From Gammaproteobacteria bacterium (GTDB lineage Bacteria > Pseudomonadota > Gammaproteobacteria > Pseudomonadales > Azotimanducaceae_A), in the NCBI GenBank assembly GCA_012960755.1, contig DUAT01000072.1, positions 67,547-131,546 on the forward strand: 64,000 nt of DNA. Direction: 5' to 3'. The translations under genes were made by a program, and so were the position numbers. Below, in pieces: positions 1 to 9,126 of the stretch. The notes beneath the pieces were generated by a model. It saw only the letters and a list, made by a program, of their open reading frames with translations, searched no databases and was not told where the DNA came from. Within the stretch, counting starts at the first letter, position 1, and each line of letters starts with the position of its first letter.

Positions 1-1343
1 ATGATCCAAGTATGCGCATAACCTTCGTTGCCCCATAGTTCATAACTCTCAGTCGGATCATTTTTGATATCGTACACCTGCGGAAATGTGTAACCACCCA
101 CCACCTTGTCATGGGTGCCTTCCGCTGTTTTGAAATGGACTTTCATGCTTCGCCATTTTACCGACCAAACATCAGTGCCGACAAATGTCACAATGTAATC
201 ACGATTGGATTTCTCCTGTTTACCCAACAAGAAATCGATTTGACTGAATCCATCCATAGGTCTATCTGTAGAGACCTTTTCTTTTGCACCTGCAAATTCA
301 GCGATGGTTGGAAACCAATCCAGATCGGCAAAAATTTCGTCGGAGACTTCCCCACCAGGAATATGACCTGGCCAACGAACCATAGCCGGGGTACGCATGC
401 CACCTTCATAAGCAGTACTTAAACCACCACGCCAGGGACCATTGGAACCACCGACTTCACCTGAGGCGACACCATGTACAGGAAAGGCACCAGCAGCGTT
501 GTCACCGGTTAGAATGATAATTGTATTATCTGCGATACCAGCTTCTTTAACTGCATTGAGTATCTCTCCAATATTGTGATCCACTTCCATAACAGTATCT
601 GCAAACACACCAACCTTGGATACTTTTTCAAAATCCGGATGAACTAAAAACGGGGGATGAAAATGCGTCAGACCAATATAGTTGTAAAATGGTTTACCAG
701 CTTTTGCCATTTTTTTTATATAAGCAATGGACTTCTCGGTAATCTCTCTGTCCATCACTGCACGGGCTTTTAGATCAAAGAGCTTCACTTTGTTAGCATC
801 TTTCCCTCTGACACCTTCCCAGATGTAGGGTACGGTTGCGACTTCCGGGTCAAACTGTGGCGTTGATGTATAGGACGCGACATTAGTGCCTTCACTGTGG
901 CCCCAAAATTCATCATAGCCTTGCTTATTAGGTAGTTTGTTAATGTTCATCCCCAGGTGCCATTTACCGAACAATGCGGTGGCATATCCTGCATCCGATA
1001 ACAATTCCGGTAGTGTGTATTCCCATGCCGCAAGGCCATCAGGTTCACCCGGGGCAGGAACCTTATAAGTACCTGAACGGATCGGATAACGGCCGGTATG
1101 CAGTGCTGACCGTGTGGGTGTACATTGATTCTGTACATTAAAGTTAGTCAAACGCATACCTTCAGCAGCGAGATTGTCAATGTTAGGTGTGGGAATGTTT
1201 CCACCTTGTACGCTGAGATCCCCCCATCCCCAGTTATCAACAAGTATGTAAATGATGTTTGGGCGGGATGACGCGTCCACGGAACCCGAGACTATGATGA
1301 GTATGATCGACAGTAGGACAGGCCCATTAATAATGTTGCGCAT
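1..1343 (-). CDS. Secreted sulfatase (arylsulfatase type), C-terminus off the left edge
   Basis: Reading the minus strand from the ATG at 1343 gives an uninterrupted frame of 447 codons that runs off the window. Residues 1-24 look like a signal peptide ending near VDA. The family's formylglycine site CTPTR is at residues 74-78, with Cys74 as the residue expected to be converted to formylglycine. The N-terminal metal-binding stretch LVDNWGWGD (34-42), the second signature ending GKWHLG, and a later GDN metal-ligand segment are all present. These are the hallmarks of S1-type sulfatases, which hydrolyse sulfate esters of polysaccharides or aromatics in the periplasm or outside the cell. The substrate cannot be told. 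The start overlaps the end of the upstream PAS gene by 17 bp, so the two are probably co-translated. Confidence 0.92.
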   Translation of the reverse strand, partial: MRNIINGPVLLSIILIIVSGSVDASSRPNIIYILVDNWGWGDLSVQGGNIPTPNIDNLAAEGMRLTNFNVQNQCTPTRSALHTGRYPIRSGTYKVPAPGEPDGLAAWEYTLPELLSDAGYATALFGKWHLGMNINKLPNKQGYDEFWGHSEGTNVASYTSTPQFDPEVATVPYIWEGVRGKDANKVKLFDLKARAVMDREITEKSIAYIKKMAKAGKPFYNYIGLTHFHPPFLVHPDFEKVSKVGVFADTVMEVDHNIGEILNAVKEAGIADNTIIILTGDNAAGAFPVHGVASGEVGGSNGPWRGGLSTAYEGGMRTPAMVRWPGHIPGGEVSDEIFADLDWFPTIAEFAGAKEKVSTDRPMDGFSQIDFLLGKQEKSNRDYIVTFVGTDVWSVKWRSMKVHFKTAEGTHDKVVGGYTFPQVYDIKNDPTESYELWGNEGYAHTWI

Positions 1344-1818
1344 CTTCAGCTCCGGAAGTTTTTTCCAATGCATCTGAGTATGGAGACGCCAATTCGTTAA
1401 CAATGTCATCAGTTTTGTCGTTGACGATAACTAACACACCAACGGAGGAACCAAAAGCGTCTCGGAGAAAGATTTCACGTGCCGCATACTGCGCCAAAGA
1501 GCCTTCCTTACTTCTTAAGGGAACATTCAGAGCGGGTTGATCATGTACAGTGGCGCCACGAGACATAGCCCGTCGAAAACCTGCCCAGTGTCTCTCCCTG
1601 TAAGATTCCGGAATCAGAACTTCCATGCTCACGCCTATTATGTCTCCAGGTTGATACCCGAGCATTGATGCCATTTCTTCATCCCAATCACGGACGATAC
1701 CCTCAGCGTCTACTCGAAAGTAGCCCGGGTTGTATTTGGCCTGTGTCATATTGCAGTACCTATTTATGGCTGCTGGGTCGCCGACGATTTCTACATATCC
1801 GACAAGCTTTTGCAACAA
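1327..1818 (-). CDS. Single PAS-domain protein
   Basis: This is a short protein of at most 163 residues whose centre (about residues 33-130) fits a PAS sensory fold: a GIVRDWDEEMASMLGY stretch followed by a GDIIG turn and a helix containing RERHW. No kinase, cyclase, HTH or other output domain follows, and no signal peptide is seen, so it is probably a cytoplasmic sensor or adaptor. The frame opens with TTG at 1818; an ATG at 1749 (residue 24) is an alternative and would still keep the PAS core. Its last codons overlap the sulfatase start by 17 bp, which suggests that it and the sulfatase are expressed together. Ligand and partner are unknown. Confidence 0.7.
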   Translation of the reverse strand: MLQKLVGYVEIVGDPAAINRYCNMTQAKYNPGYFRVDAEGIVRDWDEEMASMLGYQPGDIIGVSMEVLIPESYRERHWAGFRRAMSRGATVHDQPALNVPLRSKEGSLAQYAAREIFLRDAFGSSVGVLVIVNDKTDDIVNELASPYSDALEKTSGAEDAQHY

Positions 1819-1897
1819 CGCATGTCTGCTTATGGGCCAATAGGAGACATTTTCGGTTCTGATGTAATATCACCTCAAACAATTATGGGGCTGGAGT

Positions 1898-2400
1898 ATG
1901 AATTGGGAGGCACTAGGTGCGATTACAGGGTCGTTGGGATTAGTAGTTGTTGTCATATCATTGATTTATGTTTCATTTCAGATGCGTCAGACCAACAGGA
2001 TTGCCAAAGCGGCTAGGGAACTGGAAGCAGGCCGAATGTGGACTGATTTTCTGGCGAAAACTGCACATAGTAACGATATGGCTGATATATGGGATAAAGG
2101 ACACGACAAGCAAGACGAGTTAACGCCATCCGAGAAAAGAAGGTTATATGGCTGATGTCCGAGTTATTTTCTATCGCTGATCATCTTTATCGCCAGCGAG
2201 AGTTGAATTTTCTGAGCGTCGAAACTTGGGAGCAGCACGAAGCTATGGTTGTTGGGATGTTATTAAATCCACTCGTGGCCCGATGGTGGGCAACCAAAGT
2301 TACACCAGATTCGACAGCATTCAGAACCCGCATAGATCAAGCCAGGAGTGAACTGGGCGATGATGCAGTCTGGGAATATACGCCCTTGTCTGAAATCTGA
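1898..2400 (+). pseudogene. Small membrane-anchored protein of unknown function, reading frame split in two
   Basis: Two adjacent frames appear to be halves of one gene. The first (1898-2155, 85 residues, GGAG 5 nt before ATG) has an N-terminal membrane helix at about residues 8-28, then a basic and charged region ending LTPSEKRRLYG. The second (2155-2400, 81 residues) begins MSELFSIADHLYRQ and ends in a WW-containing segment. Joined, they resemble a common family of about 165-residue unknown proteins with an N-terminal helix and a motif of the type 'LTPEE.RRF...L...F...EHLY'. The junction is TGATG, stop and start sharing one A, so re-initiation could still produce both halves. It could be a true frameshift, a sequencing error, or two coupled genes. 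Confidence 0.5.
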
Positions 2401-2503
2401 ATTGAGATATTTTTGCAATTTGACAACGTAAATAATAAACCGGAGTCGGTAAAATTCATCTTTCGCACCAGGGCCGGAACAGGTTCCAATCCAAGTTTTT
2501 ATA

Positions 2504-2594
2504 TGGCGGAGAGGGAGGGATTCGAACCCTCGATGAGCTTTTAACCCATACTCCCTTAGCAGGGGAGCGCCTTCAGCCACTCGGCCACCTCTCC
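2504..2594 (-). tRNA. tRNA-Ser (anticodon GCT)
   Basis: The minus strand folds into a 91-nt class II tRNA: acceptor GGAGAGG pairing with CCTCTCC, D arm, anticodon loop CTGCTAA with anticodon GCT, a long variable arm typical of serine tRNAs, a T arm containing GGTTCGAATCC, discriminator G and an encoded CCA. It reads AGC/AGU codons. In many gammaproteobacteria a Ser(GCT) and Arg(ACG) tRNA pair follows csrA, as it does here once the inserted 2.9-4.6 kb genes are discounted. Confidence 0.95.
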
Positions 2595-2676
2595 TGTTTA
2601 TTGCTTGCACATGATTGGCAAACATAAACGCTGTCAGATAATTCGCGTCGCGAAATATCAATAAAGCAAATAATAA

Positions 2677-2753
2677 TGGCGCGCCGAAAGGGAGTCGAAC
2701 CCCCGACCTCCTGGTTCGTAGCCAGGCGCTCTATCCAGCTGAGCTACCGGCGC
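2677..2753 (-). tRNA. tRNA-Arg (anticodon ACG)
   Basis: A 77-nt cloverleaf on the minus strand, starting GCGCCGG followed by TAGCTCAG, with anticodon stem CTGGC/ACCAG enclosing TACGAA (anticodon ACG), a T arm with GGTTCGACTCC and an encoded CCA. The A at the first anticodon position is normally deaminated to inosine by TadA, so the tRNA reads CGU, CGC and CGA. It lies 82 bp upstream of tRNA-Ser in the same direction and is probably in the same transcript. Confidence 0.96.
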
Positions 2754-2832
2754 GCAAAGAACGCGTATTATCAGGATGGGACCCCAGCTCGTCAATGTTG
2801 AATGTGATGTTTATCGTCTAAATGTTACATTT

Positions 2833-2861
2833 TTGTTGCGAAATTAGCCGGGCAGTATAAT
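2833..2861 (+). promoter_or_regulatory. Probable sigma-70 promoter of the paaX-like gene
   Basis: TTGTTG (2833-2838) is separated by 17 bp from a perfect TATAAT (2856-2861), ending 39 bp before the ATG at 2901. The match at -10 is full and at -35 partial. It would drive the regulator and the desaturase 10 bp downstream of it. Confidence 0.6.
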
Positions 2862-2900
2862 ATTACATAAATCTTCTGAAACTCTGCCAATCCGTAATAA

Positions 2901-3725
2901 ATGAAACCGTCAACCTTAATCCTGGATCTGTTGCGTACCTATCATCACACCGGTACATCCGTGAAGACCATCATGGCTACGGGTAACCTGTTCGGGTTCA
3001 CCGAGAACCTGATGCGGGTCAGCCTGTCTCGGCTGGTGGCACGGCACACCGTGGAGAATATCAAGCGGGGTTACTACCGACTGGCCGTTGCAGCCGATCC
3101 GCTGAACGATTTTGTTGAGCAATGGCGGCTCGGTGACAAAAGGTCTCGTCGCTGGCACAAGGGCGAGTGGGTTTGTATACATACACCACAATCCCTGTCT
3201 GAGAAAGGTATCTGGGCGCTGTTTAACAACGGTTTTCGCCAGGGTGCAGACGAGTTGTGGATCAGGCCGGACAATCTGCGAGTTACGGGCATTGAATTGA
3301 CTCAATCTCTACGGGAACTTGGTTTACCCGAGTCCGCAATCTTAATGAGTTCTGCTTCCATTGACGTTTCGTTGCAGGAACGCTGGCTGGGTCATTTCAA
3401 TATCGAGGCACTCAACAGGCACTACCAAGAGACAACCCGGCAGCTCGTAGAGAGCATGCAACGTCTTCAGTCGATGCCGGTCGAACTTGCAAAGAAAGAG
3501 AGTTTTAACCTTGGCGGGTATGCAATCCAGGTACTCGTTAAAGACCCATTGATACCTGAATGCCTGCAGCAGCCAGGCCACCGGCACCAATTGTGGCAAA
3601 CCATGCTCAAATACGACAGAGCGGGTCGCGATGTCTGGGCGAACCGATCCAGCGATTCTTCATCCGTCACACTTGACGATATTCCCGACATCATCCCAAC
3701 CCCTAACCTGGCCATACAACTGTGA
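2901..3725 (+). CDS. PaaX-family transcriptional regulator
   Basis: A 274-residue protein with the PaaX layout: an N-terminal winged-helix region (about 1-70, with SLSRLVARHTVEN as the likely recognition helix area and the wing at KRGYYRL), a central domain, and a C-terminal domain with many conserved aromatic residues. The best known member represses phenylacetate catabolism and responds to phenylacetyl-CoA. Here there are no paa genes; the only neighbour is a fatty acid desaturase 10 bp downstream on the same strand. The likely job is therefore control of that desaturase or of lipid metabolism, perhaps by sensing an acyl-CoA, but this is inference. It lies between csrA and the tRNA pair, which are usually adjacent, so it is an insertion relative to the common gene order. 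Confidence 0.8.
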   Translation: MKPSTLILDLLRTYHHTGTSVKTIMATGNLFGFTENLMRVSLSRLVARHTVENIKRGYYRLAVAADPLNDFVEQWRLGDKRSRRWHKGEWVCIHTPQSLSEKGIWALFNNGFRQGADELWIRPDNLRVTGIELTQSLRELGLPESAILMSSASIDVSLQERWLGHFNIEALNRHYQETTRQLVESMQRLQSMPVELAKKESFNLGGYAIQVLVKDPLIPECLQQPGHRHQLWQTMLKYDRAGRDVWANRSSDSSSVTLDDIPDIIPTPNLAIQL

Positions 3726-3735
3726 AGCTCAAAAA

Positions 3736-4638
3736 ATGAAAGCAAAAGAGATTCTTACCGAAAGAGAATTACAACAGATCACCTCCAGGAACAACTGGCT
3801 CGGCGCGAGCATTGTTCTGTTTGACTGGGTCGTTATCATCGGCACGTTTGTGCTGGTCAGCATGTACACAAACCCGCTCACCATTTTGCTGGGAGTGTTC
3901 GTACTTGGGGCAAGGCAACTGGGCCTTGGGGTTATCGTCCATGAAACCGGGCACCGGTCGTTCTTCACATCACAATTCTGGAATGATCTGGTGGGTAACT
4001 GGTTAGCCGGTTACTGGATTTTCTCTGACAAAGACACCTACATGAGAGGTCATATAAAACACCACCAGAATGGCGGTACTGAACAGGACCCGGATCTGAA
4101 TAACTACAAGAGTTATCCTGTGCCTCGGTCGAGTCTGAAGAGAAAGTTCACCCGCGACCTGACCGGTCAATTGGGGTGGCGTCGAGTCAGGTCCATCTAC
4201 CGGACCTTGTGGCGATTAAATGAGTTGTCCCTTGCTACAAGACAATATTTTCTGCGAAGTGTAGGCGCTAACGCTGTGATGCTCCTGATTCTGACACTTT
4301 TTGGAGCACCCTGGTTATATCTGATGTGGGTGGCAGCTTTTATGACGAGTCATATGCTGGTAACGAGAATCCGGCAGATCGCTGAACATGCTGCGGTTCC
4401 CGATGCGTTTAACCTGGACCCGCGCCTAAATACCAGGACACTTTATATCAATCCCCTGGAGCGTTTTTTTATCGCTCCACACCAGGTGAATTTCCATCTG
4501 GAGCATCATATGCTTGCTTCCGTGCCCATCTACCGACTCGAAACTATGCACAAGATGTTACTTGAGAATGGTTTCTACAAAGACATTGAGTTTCAACAAG
4601 GATACTTCAATTTACTCAGGCGAGTGACTTACGCCTGA
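3736..4638 (+). CDS. Membrane fatty acid desaturase
   Basis: A 300-residue integral membrane protein with the three histidine boxes of di-iron desaturases: HETGH at 69-73, HIKHH at 106-110 and HLEHH at 254-258. Hydrophobic segments lie at about 23-45, 47-68, 84-96 and 172-200. The family introduces double bonds into acyl chains using O2 and an electron donor; lipid, sterol-like or carotenoid substrates cannot be told apart here. I chose the ATG at 3736 because the frame upstream of it lies inside the paaX-like gene; the gap between the two genes is 10 bp. The pair looks like an operon, with the regulator first. Confidence 0.85.
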   Translation: MKAKEILTERELQQITSRNNWLGASIVLFDWVVIIGTFVLVSMYTNPLTILLGVFVLGARQLGLGVIVHETGHRSFFTSQFWNDLVGNWLAGYWIFSDKDTYMRGHIKHHQNGGTEQDPDLNNYKSYPVPRSSLKRKFTRDLTGQLGWRRVRSIYRTLWRLNELSLATRQYFLRSVGANAVMLLILTLFGAPWLYLMWVAAFMTSHMLVTRIRQIAEHAAVPDAFNLDPRLNTRTLYINPLERFFIAPHQVNFHLEHHMLASVPIYRLETMHKMLLENGFYKDIEFQQGYFNLLRRVTYA

Positions 4639-4672
4639 TCTACTTGTTCAACATGTAAATTGAAAAACAAAA

Positions 4673-4867
4673 CTACAGGTCGGTGCCATTTTTCTGGTCA
4701 TCGCCCTCGGCCTGGATTCGCTGATAGATTTCTTCTCTATGAACCGGAACTTCTTTCGGTGCATTCACACCGATGCGTATCTGGTTACCCTTTACACCGA
4801 GCACAGTAACAGTCACTTCGTCACCGATCATCAGGGTTTCTCCGACTCTACGAGTCAAAATTAGCAT
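4673..4867 (-). CDS. csrA: Carbon storage regulator CsrA
   Basis: A 64-residue protein starting [16 protein letters not shown], the strongly conserved opening of CsrA/RsmA. It is an RNA-binding dimer that recognises GGA motifs in mRNA leaders and represses or stabilises target mRNAs, linking carbon metabolism to motility and biofilm. The RNA-binding residues Leu4 and Arg44-type positions fall in LILTRR and VPVHREEIY. Length is normal. It follows lysC and alaS in the same direction, as in Pseudomonas and Escherichia. A purine-rich ribosome binding site (AGGAAAGG type) precedes the ATG at 4867. Confidence 0.97.
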   Translation of the reverse strand: MLILTRRVGETLMIGDEVTVTVLGVKGNQIRIGVNAPKEVPVHREEIYQRIQAEGDDQKNGTDL

Positions 4868-5050
4868 TCCTTTCTCCTATAAACTGTTCTCTATCAGTTT
4901 GCCGGTATCCTACCGAATCTGGACATAACACAACGCGCCGATAGATCATAAACCTTGTAGTGGCTAAAGGTACAAGGTAATTTATAAGATTATGCACTTT
5001 ATCTGTACTTTATCTGCACCTAGTTCAGAGATTCGCCCTGATTTATCCGC

Positions 5051-6274
5051 TTATTCGCTCAACTCAAACGCCGAATGCAACGCACGAACCGCGAGTTCGA
5101 GATACTTCTCGTTAACTACCACAGATATCTTTATCTCTGAGGTTGAGATCATTTGAATGTTAATCGATTCGTCCGAGAGCACCTCAAACATTTTGCTCGC
5201 GACCCCCGCATGTGAGCGCATTCCCACCCCAACCAGGGATAGCTTTGCAATTTTGTTGTCACCTGTCACTTCTCTGGCTTCAATGCCTTTTGCGACACCC
5301 TTGAGTATTTTCATGGCATGGTCGTAATCCTCACGGCGAACCGTGAAGGTAAAATCAGTACTTTTGTCTGCCGCCACGTTCTGGACGATCATATCGACTT
5401 CGATATTGGCTTCACTGATAGGGCCGAGAATCTTCCAGGCAATACCTGGTATGTTTTCCACACCCAGCACCATGAGTTGAGCCTCGTCGCGAGTAAACGC
5501 AATGCCAGAAATTATGGGCTGTTCCATATCAGATTGGTCCTCTTTTGTAATCAGTGTCCCCGGTGCATCTGTAAAGGTCGAAAGCACCCGAATAGGCATT
5601 TGGAACTTGCTGGCAAATTCCACAGCCCTTGTATGTAGCACCTTTGACCCAAGGCTGGATAACTCCAACATCTCCTCAAAGGTCAGGGTTGAAAGACATT
5701 TTGCATCTTCTACCACCTTGGGGTCTGTCGTAAAGACACCTTCTACGTCGGTGTAGATCTGACACTCCTGAGCCTTCAGCACAGAGGCCAGTGCTACCGC
5801 AGTAGTATCGGAACCACCACGACCTAGGGTCGTAATATTATGATCTTCATCAACACCCTGAAAACCCGCGACAACGGCAACACAACCCGCGTCAATATCC
5901 TGCTGCAGTTTTGCCACATCAATATCCAGGATGCGTGCCTTCATATGGGTTGAATCCGTAAGTATCTTTATCTGCCCACCGGTGTAGGACTTTGCCGGAC
6001 AACCCATTTTCATTAGGGTCATGGCTAACAATGCGGTAGTAACCTGCTCACCGGTTGACAGCAGTACATCGACTTCCCGATGCATATCACCTTCAGTGAT
6101 GCCGACTTCCCGGGCAAGGCTATCCAGGCGATCCGTCTCATGTCCCATTGCAGATACGACGACCACTATCTGGTGATCAGCTTCACGGGAACGCAGAATC
6201 TTCCTGGCCACATCTTCGATATGCGCCACCGTCGCAACAGAAGTACCGCCAAATTTTTGAACCAAAAGAGACAT
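5051..6274 (-). CDS. lysC: Aspartate kinase
   Basis: A 407-residue monofunctional aspartokinase. It phosphorylates L-aspartate, the first step to lysine, diaminopimelate, threonine and methionine. The N-terminal kinase domain opens with VQKFGGTSV (residues 5-13) and contains GRGGSDTTA at about 152-160. Two ACT domains occupy about 265-407, which in this class bind lysine and threonine for feedback inhibition. Length and layout match the Pseudomonas type. There is no homoserine dehydrogenase fusion. It lies 183 bp upstream of csrA. I saw no lysine riboswitch in the 173 bp between alaS and lysC. It supplies aspartyl phosphate to the pathway whose later genes, dapC, dapD and dapE, lie at 48-52 kb. 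Confidence 0.96.
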   Translation of the reverse strand: MSLLVQKFGGTSVATVAHIEDVARKILRSREADHQIVVVVSAMGHETDRLDSLAREVGITEGDMHREVDVLLSTGEQVTTALLAMTLMKMGCPAKSYTGGQIKILTDSTHMKARILDIDVAKLQQDIDAGCVAVVAGFQGVDEDHNITTLGRGGSDTTAVALASVLKAQECQIYTDVEGVFTTDPKVVEDAKCLSTLTFEEMLELSSLGSKVLHTRAVEFASKFQMPIRVLSTFTDAPGTLITKEDQSDMEQPIISGIAFTRDEAQLMVLGVENIPGIAWKILGPISEANIEVDMIVQNVAADKSTDFTFTVRREDYDHAMKILKGVAKGIEAREVTGDNKIAKLSLVGVGMRSHAGVASKMFEVLSDESINIQMISTSEIKISVVVNEKYLELAVRALHSAFELSE

Positions 6275-6447
6275 AGCAGGCTCTGAATCTTTCCTTGATT
6301 TTGAAAGGGTGCGTATTAAACAGCAAAGGTCAACCTATTAGAACAGGTTTCATCGGTATTTATAGTGCCATATCGATGACATTGACCACATCGCACAGGG
6401 CATGGCGTGCTGCCAGGGTCAAATCTTTCCCAATGCGCAGGACTAAT

Positions 6448-9048
6448 TTAACCCAGCAGATCTTCCAGGTACCCGGCAACGGACGCCATCGCGGCAGGCA
6501 GTGCTGATATGTTACTTCCACCGGCTCTCGCCATATCAGGTCGGCCTCCCCCTTTGCCCCCGACCTGGACCGCGACATGGTTGACCAGTTCCCCGGCATT
6601 AACCCGGTCGGTCAGGTCTTTGGTCACCCCGGCAATTAAAGATATCTTGCTATCCTTCACTGCTGCGAGCACAACAATACCGCTACCCAGCTTGTTCCTT
6701 ATCTTATCCATTGCGTCCGGCAGGCTTCTCGGATCTCCACCATCAAGATGATGAGCCACCAGCTTGACGCCATTGACCTCGATGGCTGATTCTGCCAAAT
6801 CCTGGCCGCCACCGCTGGCCAGTTTCAAATTGAGCCTGGATACCTCTTTCTCCAGTTCCTTGTTATGAGAGATCAGGCTTCGAACTTTGTCGACAAAATT
6901 TTGCTTATCCGCCCGTAACAAATCAGCTGATTCGTCGATGGTAGATTCAAGGGAATCAATCTGTTCCAGGGCACGGGCACCTGTTACAGCTTCAATACGT
7001 CGTACACCTGATGCGATACCGGTTTCAGAAGAGACAAGCAGTATCCCAATGTCACCCGTAAAGCGAGCGTGGGTTCCACCACACAATTCAACTGAGAATC
7101 CATTTCCCATGGTCAACACCCGGACCGATTCGGTATATTTTTCGCCGAACAGCGCCATCGCGCCTTTTTGCCTGGCTTCATCCTGCGCCATGATCTCTGT
7201 CTGGATAACAGAATTCAGGCGTATCTGTTCATTCACCAGTGTTTCGATGGCGCTAAGTTCACCCTTCGTCACAGGTTCGAAATGCGAAAAATCAAATCTC
7301 AACCGATCAGCATCGACCAGGGAACCCCGCTGATTGACATGATCACCCAATACCTGGCGCAATGCGGCGTGGAGCAGATGAGTGGCGGAGTGATTCGAAC
7401 GCGTCCTGTTTCTGGTCTGCGGGTCAACTTCTGCTTTCAGATGATCACCGGTTCGTATTTCGCCTTGCTGCACAATACCTTTGTGCAGGAACCCAGGACC
7501 GGCTTTGATAGTGTCCGATACATCAACGGTCACACCATCTGAATACAATCTGCCCTGGTCACCTACCTGGCCACCTGATTCCCCATAGAAAGGCGTGCGA
7601 TCCAGCACAATCAGCACGTTGTCTCCTGACTGTACTTGATCAACCCTGGTTTCTGCCTTGAACAGGGCGACCACGGTTGATTCAGCTGACAACGATTCGT
7701 AACCCACAAATTCGGTTTCTTCGGTGAGTTGAAACACACTGGTATCAACGGCCGCAAACTGGCTTGCTGCCCTGGCACGTTGCCTTTGCGCTTCCATTTC
7801 CCGATCAAAGCCTTCCATATCAATGGAGAGTTTTTTCTCCCTGGCAATGTCATTGGTTAAATCCGTTGGAAATCCATAAGTATCATAGAGTTTGAAGACG
7901 ACTTCCCCGGGGATGACATCGCCCTTGAGATTTCGAATAACCTCGCCGAGGATCTTCATACCCTGATCCAGGGTAAGTTCAAATTGCTCTTCCTCCTTAA
8001 GCAGGATCCTCTCAATTTGCTCCTGGGTGTTAGTCAAAATGGGATATGCCTCTCCCATTTCCTCCACAAGGGTGGATACCATTTTGTAGAAGAAAGGGCC
8101 GGAAGACTGGAGTTTGTGACCCTGCCTCAATGCCCGCCGAATAATCCGCCGCATCACATAGCCACGTCCTTCATTGGACGGCAGCACACCGTCTGCAATA
8201 AGAAAGGCTGCCGTTCGTATATGATCAGCAATGACTTTAAGTGAGTCGTTGCCGAGATCTTTACAGTTAAGCAGCTCACCGGCCCTTTCTATCAATCTCC
8301 TGAACAGATCAATGTCGTAATTATTGTGCACACCCTGCATCACTGCCGCGAGACGCTCAAACCCCATGCCTGTGTCAACGCAAGGCTTGGGCAAGGGATT
8401 CAGGGTGCCATCTGCCTGGCGGTCGAACTGGGTGAAGACAAGATTCCAGATCTCAACATATCTATCCAGTTCACCGTCCGGTGACCCCGGGGGTCCTCCA
8501 GGAACCTGCTCACCGTGGTCATAGAATATTTCCGATGAGGGTCCGCAAGGCCCCGTATCACCCATGGTCCAAAAATTGTCATCGTCACCCAGACGTGTAA
8601 TCCGGTTCTTGTCAAAGCCTACTTCGTTTACCCAGATGGCCTCGGCTTCGTCATCGTCGGTATGAACAGTGACCCATAACTTCTCTGCAGGAATGTTGAT
8701 AACTTCTGTCAGGAATTCCCAGGCGAACAAAATGGCTTCACGTTTAAAATAGTCACCAAAACTAAAATTTCCCAACATTTCAAAAAACGTATGATGCCGT
8801 GCCGTATAGCCGACATTGTCGAGATCATTATGTTTACCCCCGGCACGAACGCAGCGCTGGCAGCTCACGGCCCGTGTGTAACCGCGGGTTTCTCTAAATG
8901 CCAAGGCTTCCTTGAACTGGACCATACCGGCATTGGTGAACAGGAGTGTTGGGTCGTTATCGGGCACAAGGGACGCGCTATCTACAACGGTGTGCCCTTT
9001 GCTGACAAAGAAATCCAGAAATACCTGACGGAGTTCGCGACTATCCAT
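6448..9048 (-). CDS. alaS: Alanyl-tRNA synthetase
   Basis: An 866-residue class II synthetase. Order of domains: aminoacylation core (about 1-450, with a GNFSFGDYFK stretch and a class II FERLAAV segment), editing domain with zinc ligands in HSATH and CGGTH, a coiled-coil linker (about 700-750) and the C-terminal DHHA1 domain ending with the glycine-rich GGKGGGRPDMARAGG. It charges tRNA-Ala and removes misacylated Ser and Gly. The ATG at 9048 is preferred; a GTG three codons earlier is possible. The neighbours recX and lysC are those seen in Pseudomonas. Confidence 0.97.
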   Translation of the reverse strand: MDSRELRQVFLDFFVSKGHTVVDSASLVPDNDPTLLFTNAGMVQFKEALAFRETRGYTRAVSCQRCVRAGGKHNDLDNVGYTARHHTFFEMLGNFSFGDYFKREAILFAWEFLTEVINIPAEKLWVTVHTDDDEAEAIWVNEVGFDKNRITRLGDDDNFWTMGDTGPCGPSSEIFYDHGEQVPGGPPGSPDGELDRYVEIWNLVFTQFDRQADGTLNPLPKPCVDTGMGFERLAAVMQGVHNNYDIDLFRRLIERAGELLNCKDLGNDSLKVIADHIRTAAFLIADGVLPSNEGRGYVMRRIIRRALRQGHKLQSSGPFFYKMVSTLVEEMGEAYPILTNTQEQIERILLKEEEQFELTLDQGMKILGEVIRNLKGDVIPGEVVFKLYDTYGFPTDLTNDIAREKKLSIDMEGFDREMEAQRQRARAASQFAAVDTSVFQLTEETEFVGYESLSAESTVVALFKAETRVDQVQSGDNVLIVLDRTPFYGESGGQVGDQGRLYSDGVTVDVSDTIKAGPGFLHKGIVQQGEIRTGDHLKAEVDPQTRNRTRSNHSATHLLHAALRQVLGDHVNQRGSLVDADRLRFDFSHFEPVTKGELSAIETLVNEQIRLNSVIQTEIMAQDEARQKGAMALFGEKYTESVRVLTMGNGFSVELCGGTHARFTGDIGILLVSSETGIASGVRRIEAVTGARALEQIDSLESTIDESADLLRADKQNFVDKVRSLISHNKELEKEVSRLNLKLASGGGQDLAESAIEVNGVKLVAHHLDGGDPRSLPDAMDKIRNKLGSGIVVLAAVKDSKISLIAGVTKDLTDRVNAGELVNHVAVQVGGKGGGRPDMARAGGSNISALPAAMASVAGYLEDLLG

Positions 9049-9126
9049 TGTTAACACTGCTTCGATCGAATTTCGAGAGGCTAAAGATACAGAAAAACGA
9101 GAGTAGAAAGAAGAGGTGACGAATGC

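Noticed and set aside
2263..2661. A 132-codon minus-strand frame across the tRNA-Ser gene
   Set aside because: It reads through the whole tRNA and part of the split membrane-protein gene; it has no ribosome binding site and no recognisable motif.
3631..3735. A longer N-terminus for the desaturase starting inside the paaX-like gene
   Set aside because: The 35 extra residues overlap the end of the regulator in another frame and do not look like a desaturase N-terminus; the ATG at 3736 is adequate.
6275..6447. Lysine riboswitch upstream of lysC
   Set aside because: The 173-bp spacer shows no multi-stem lysine-aptamer pattern or terminator hairpin; control is more likely through the ACT domains.
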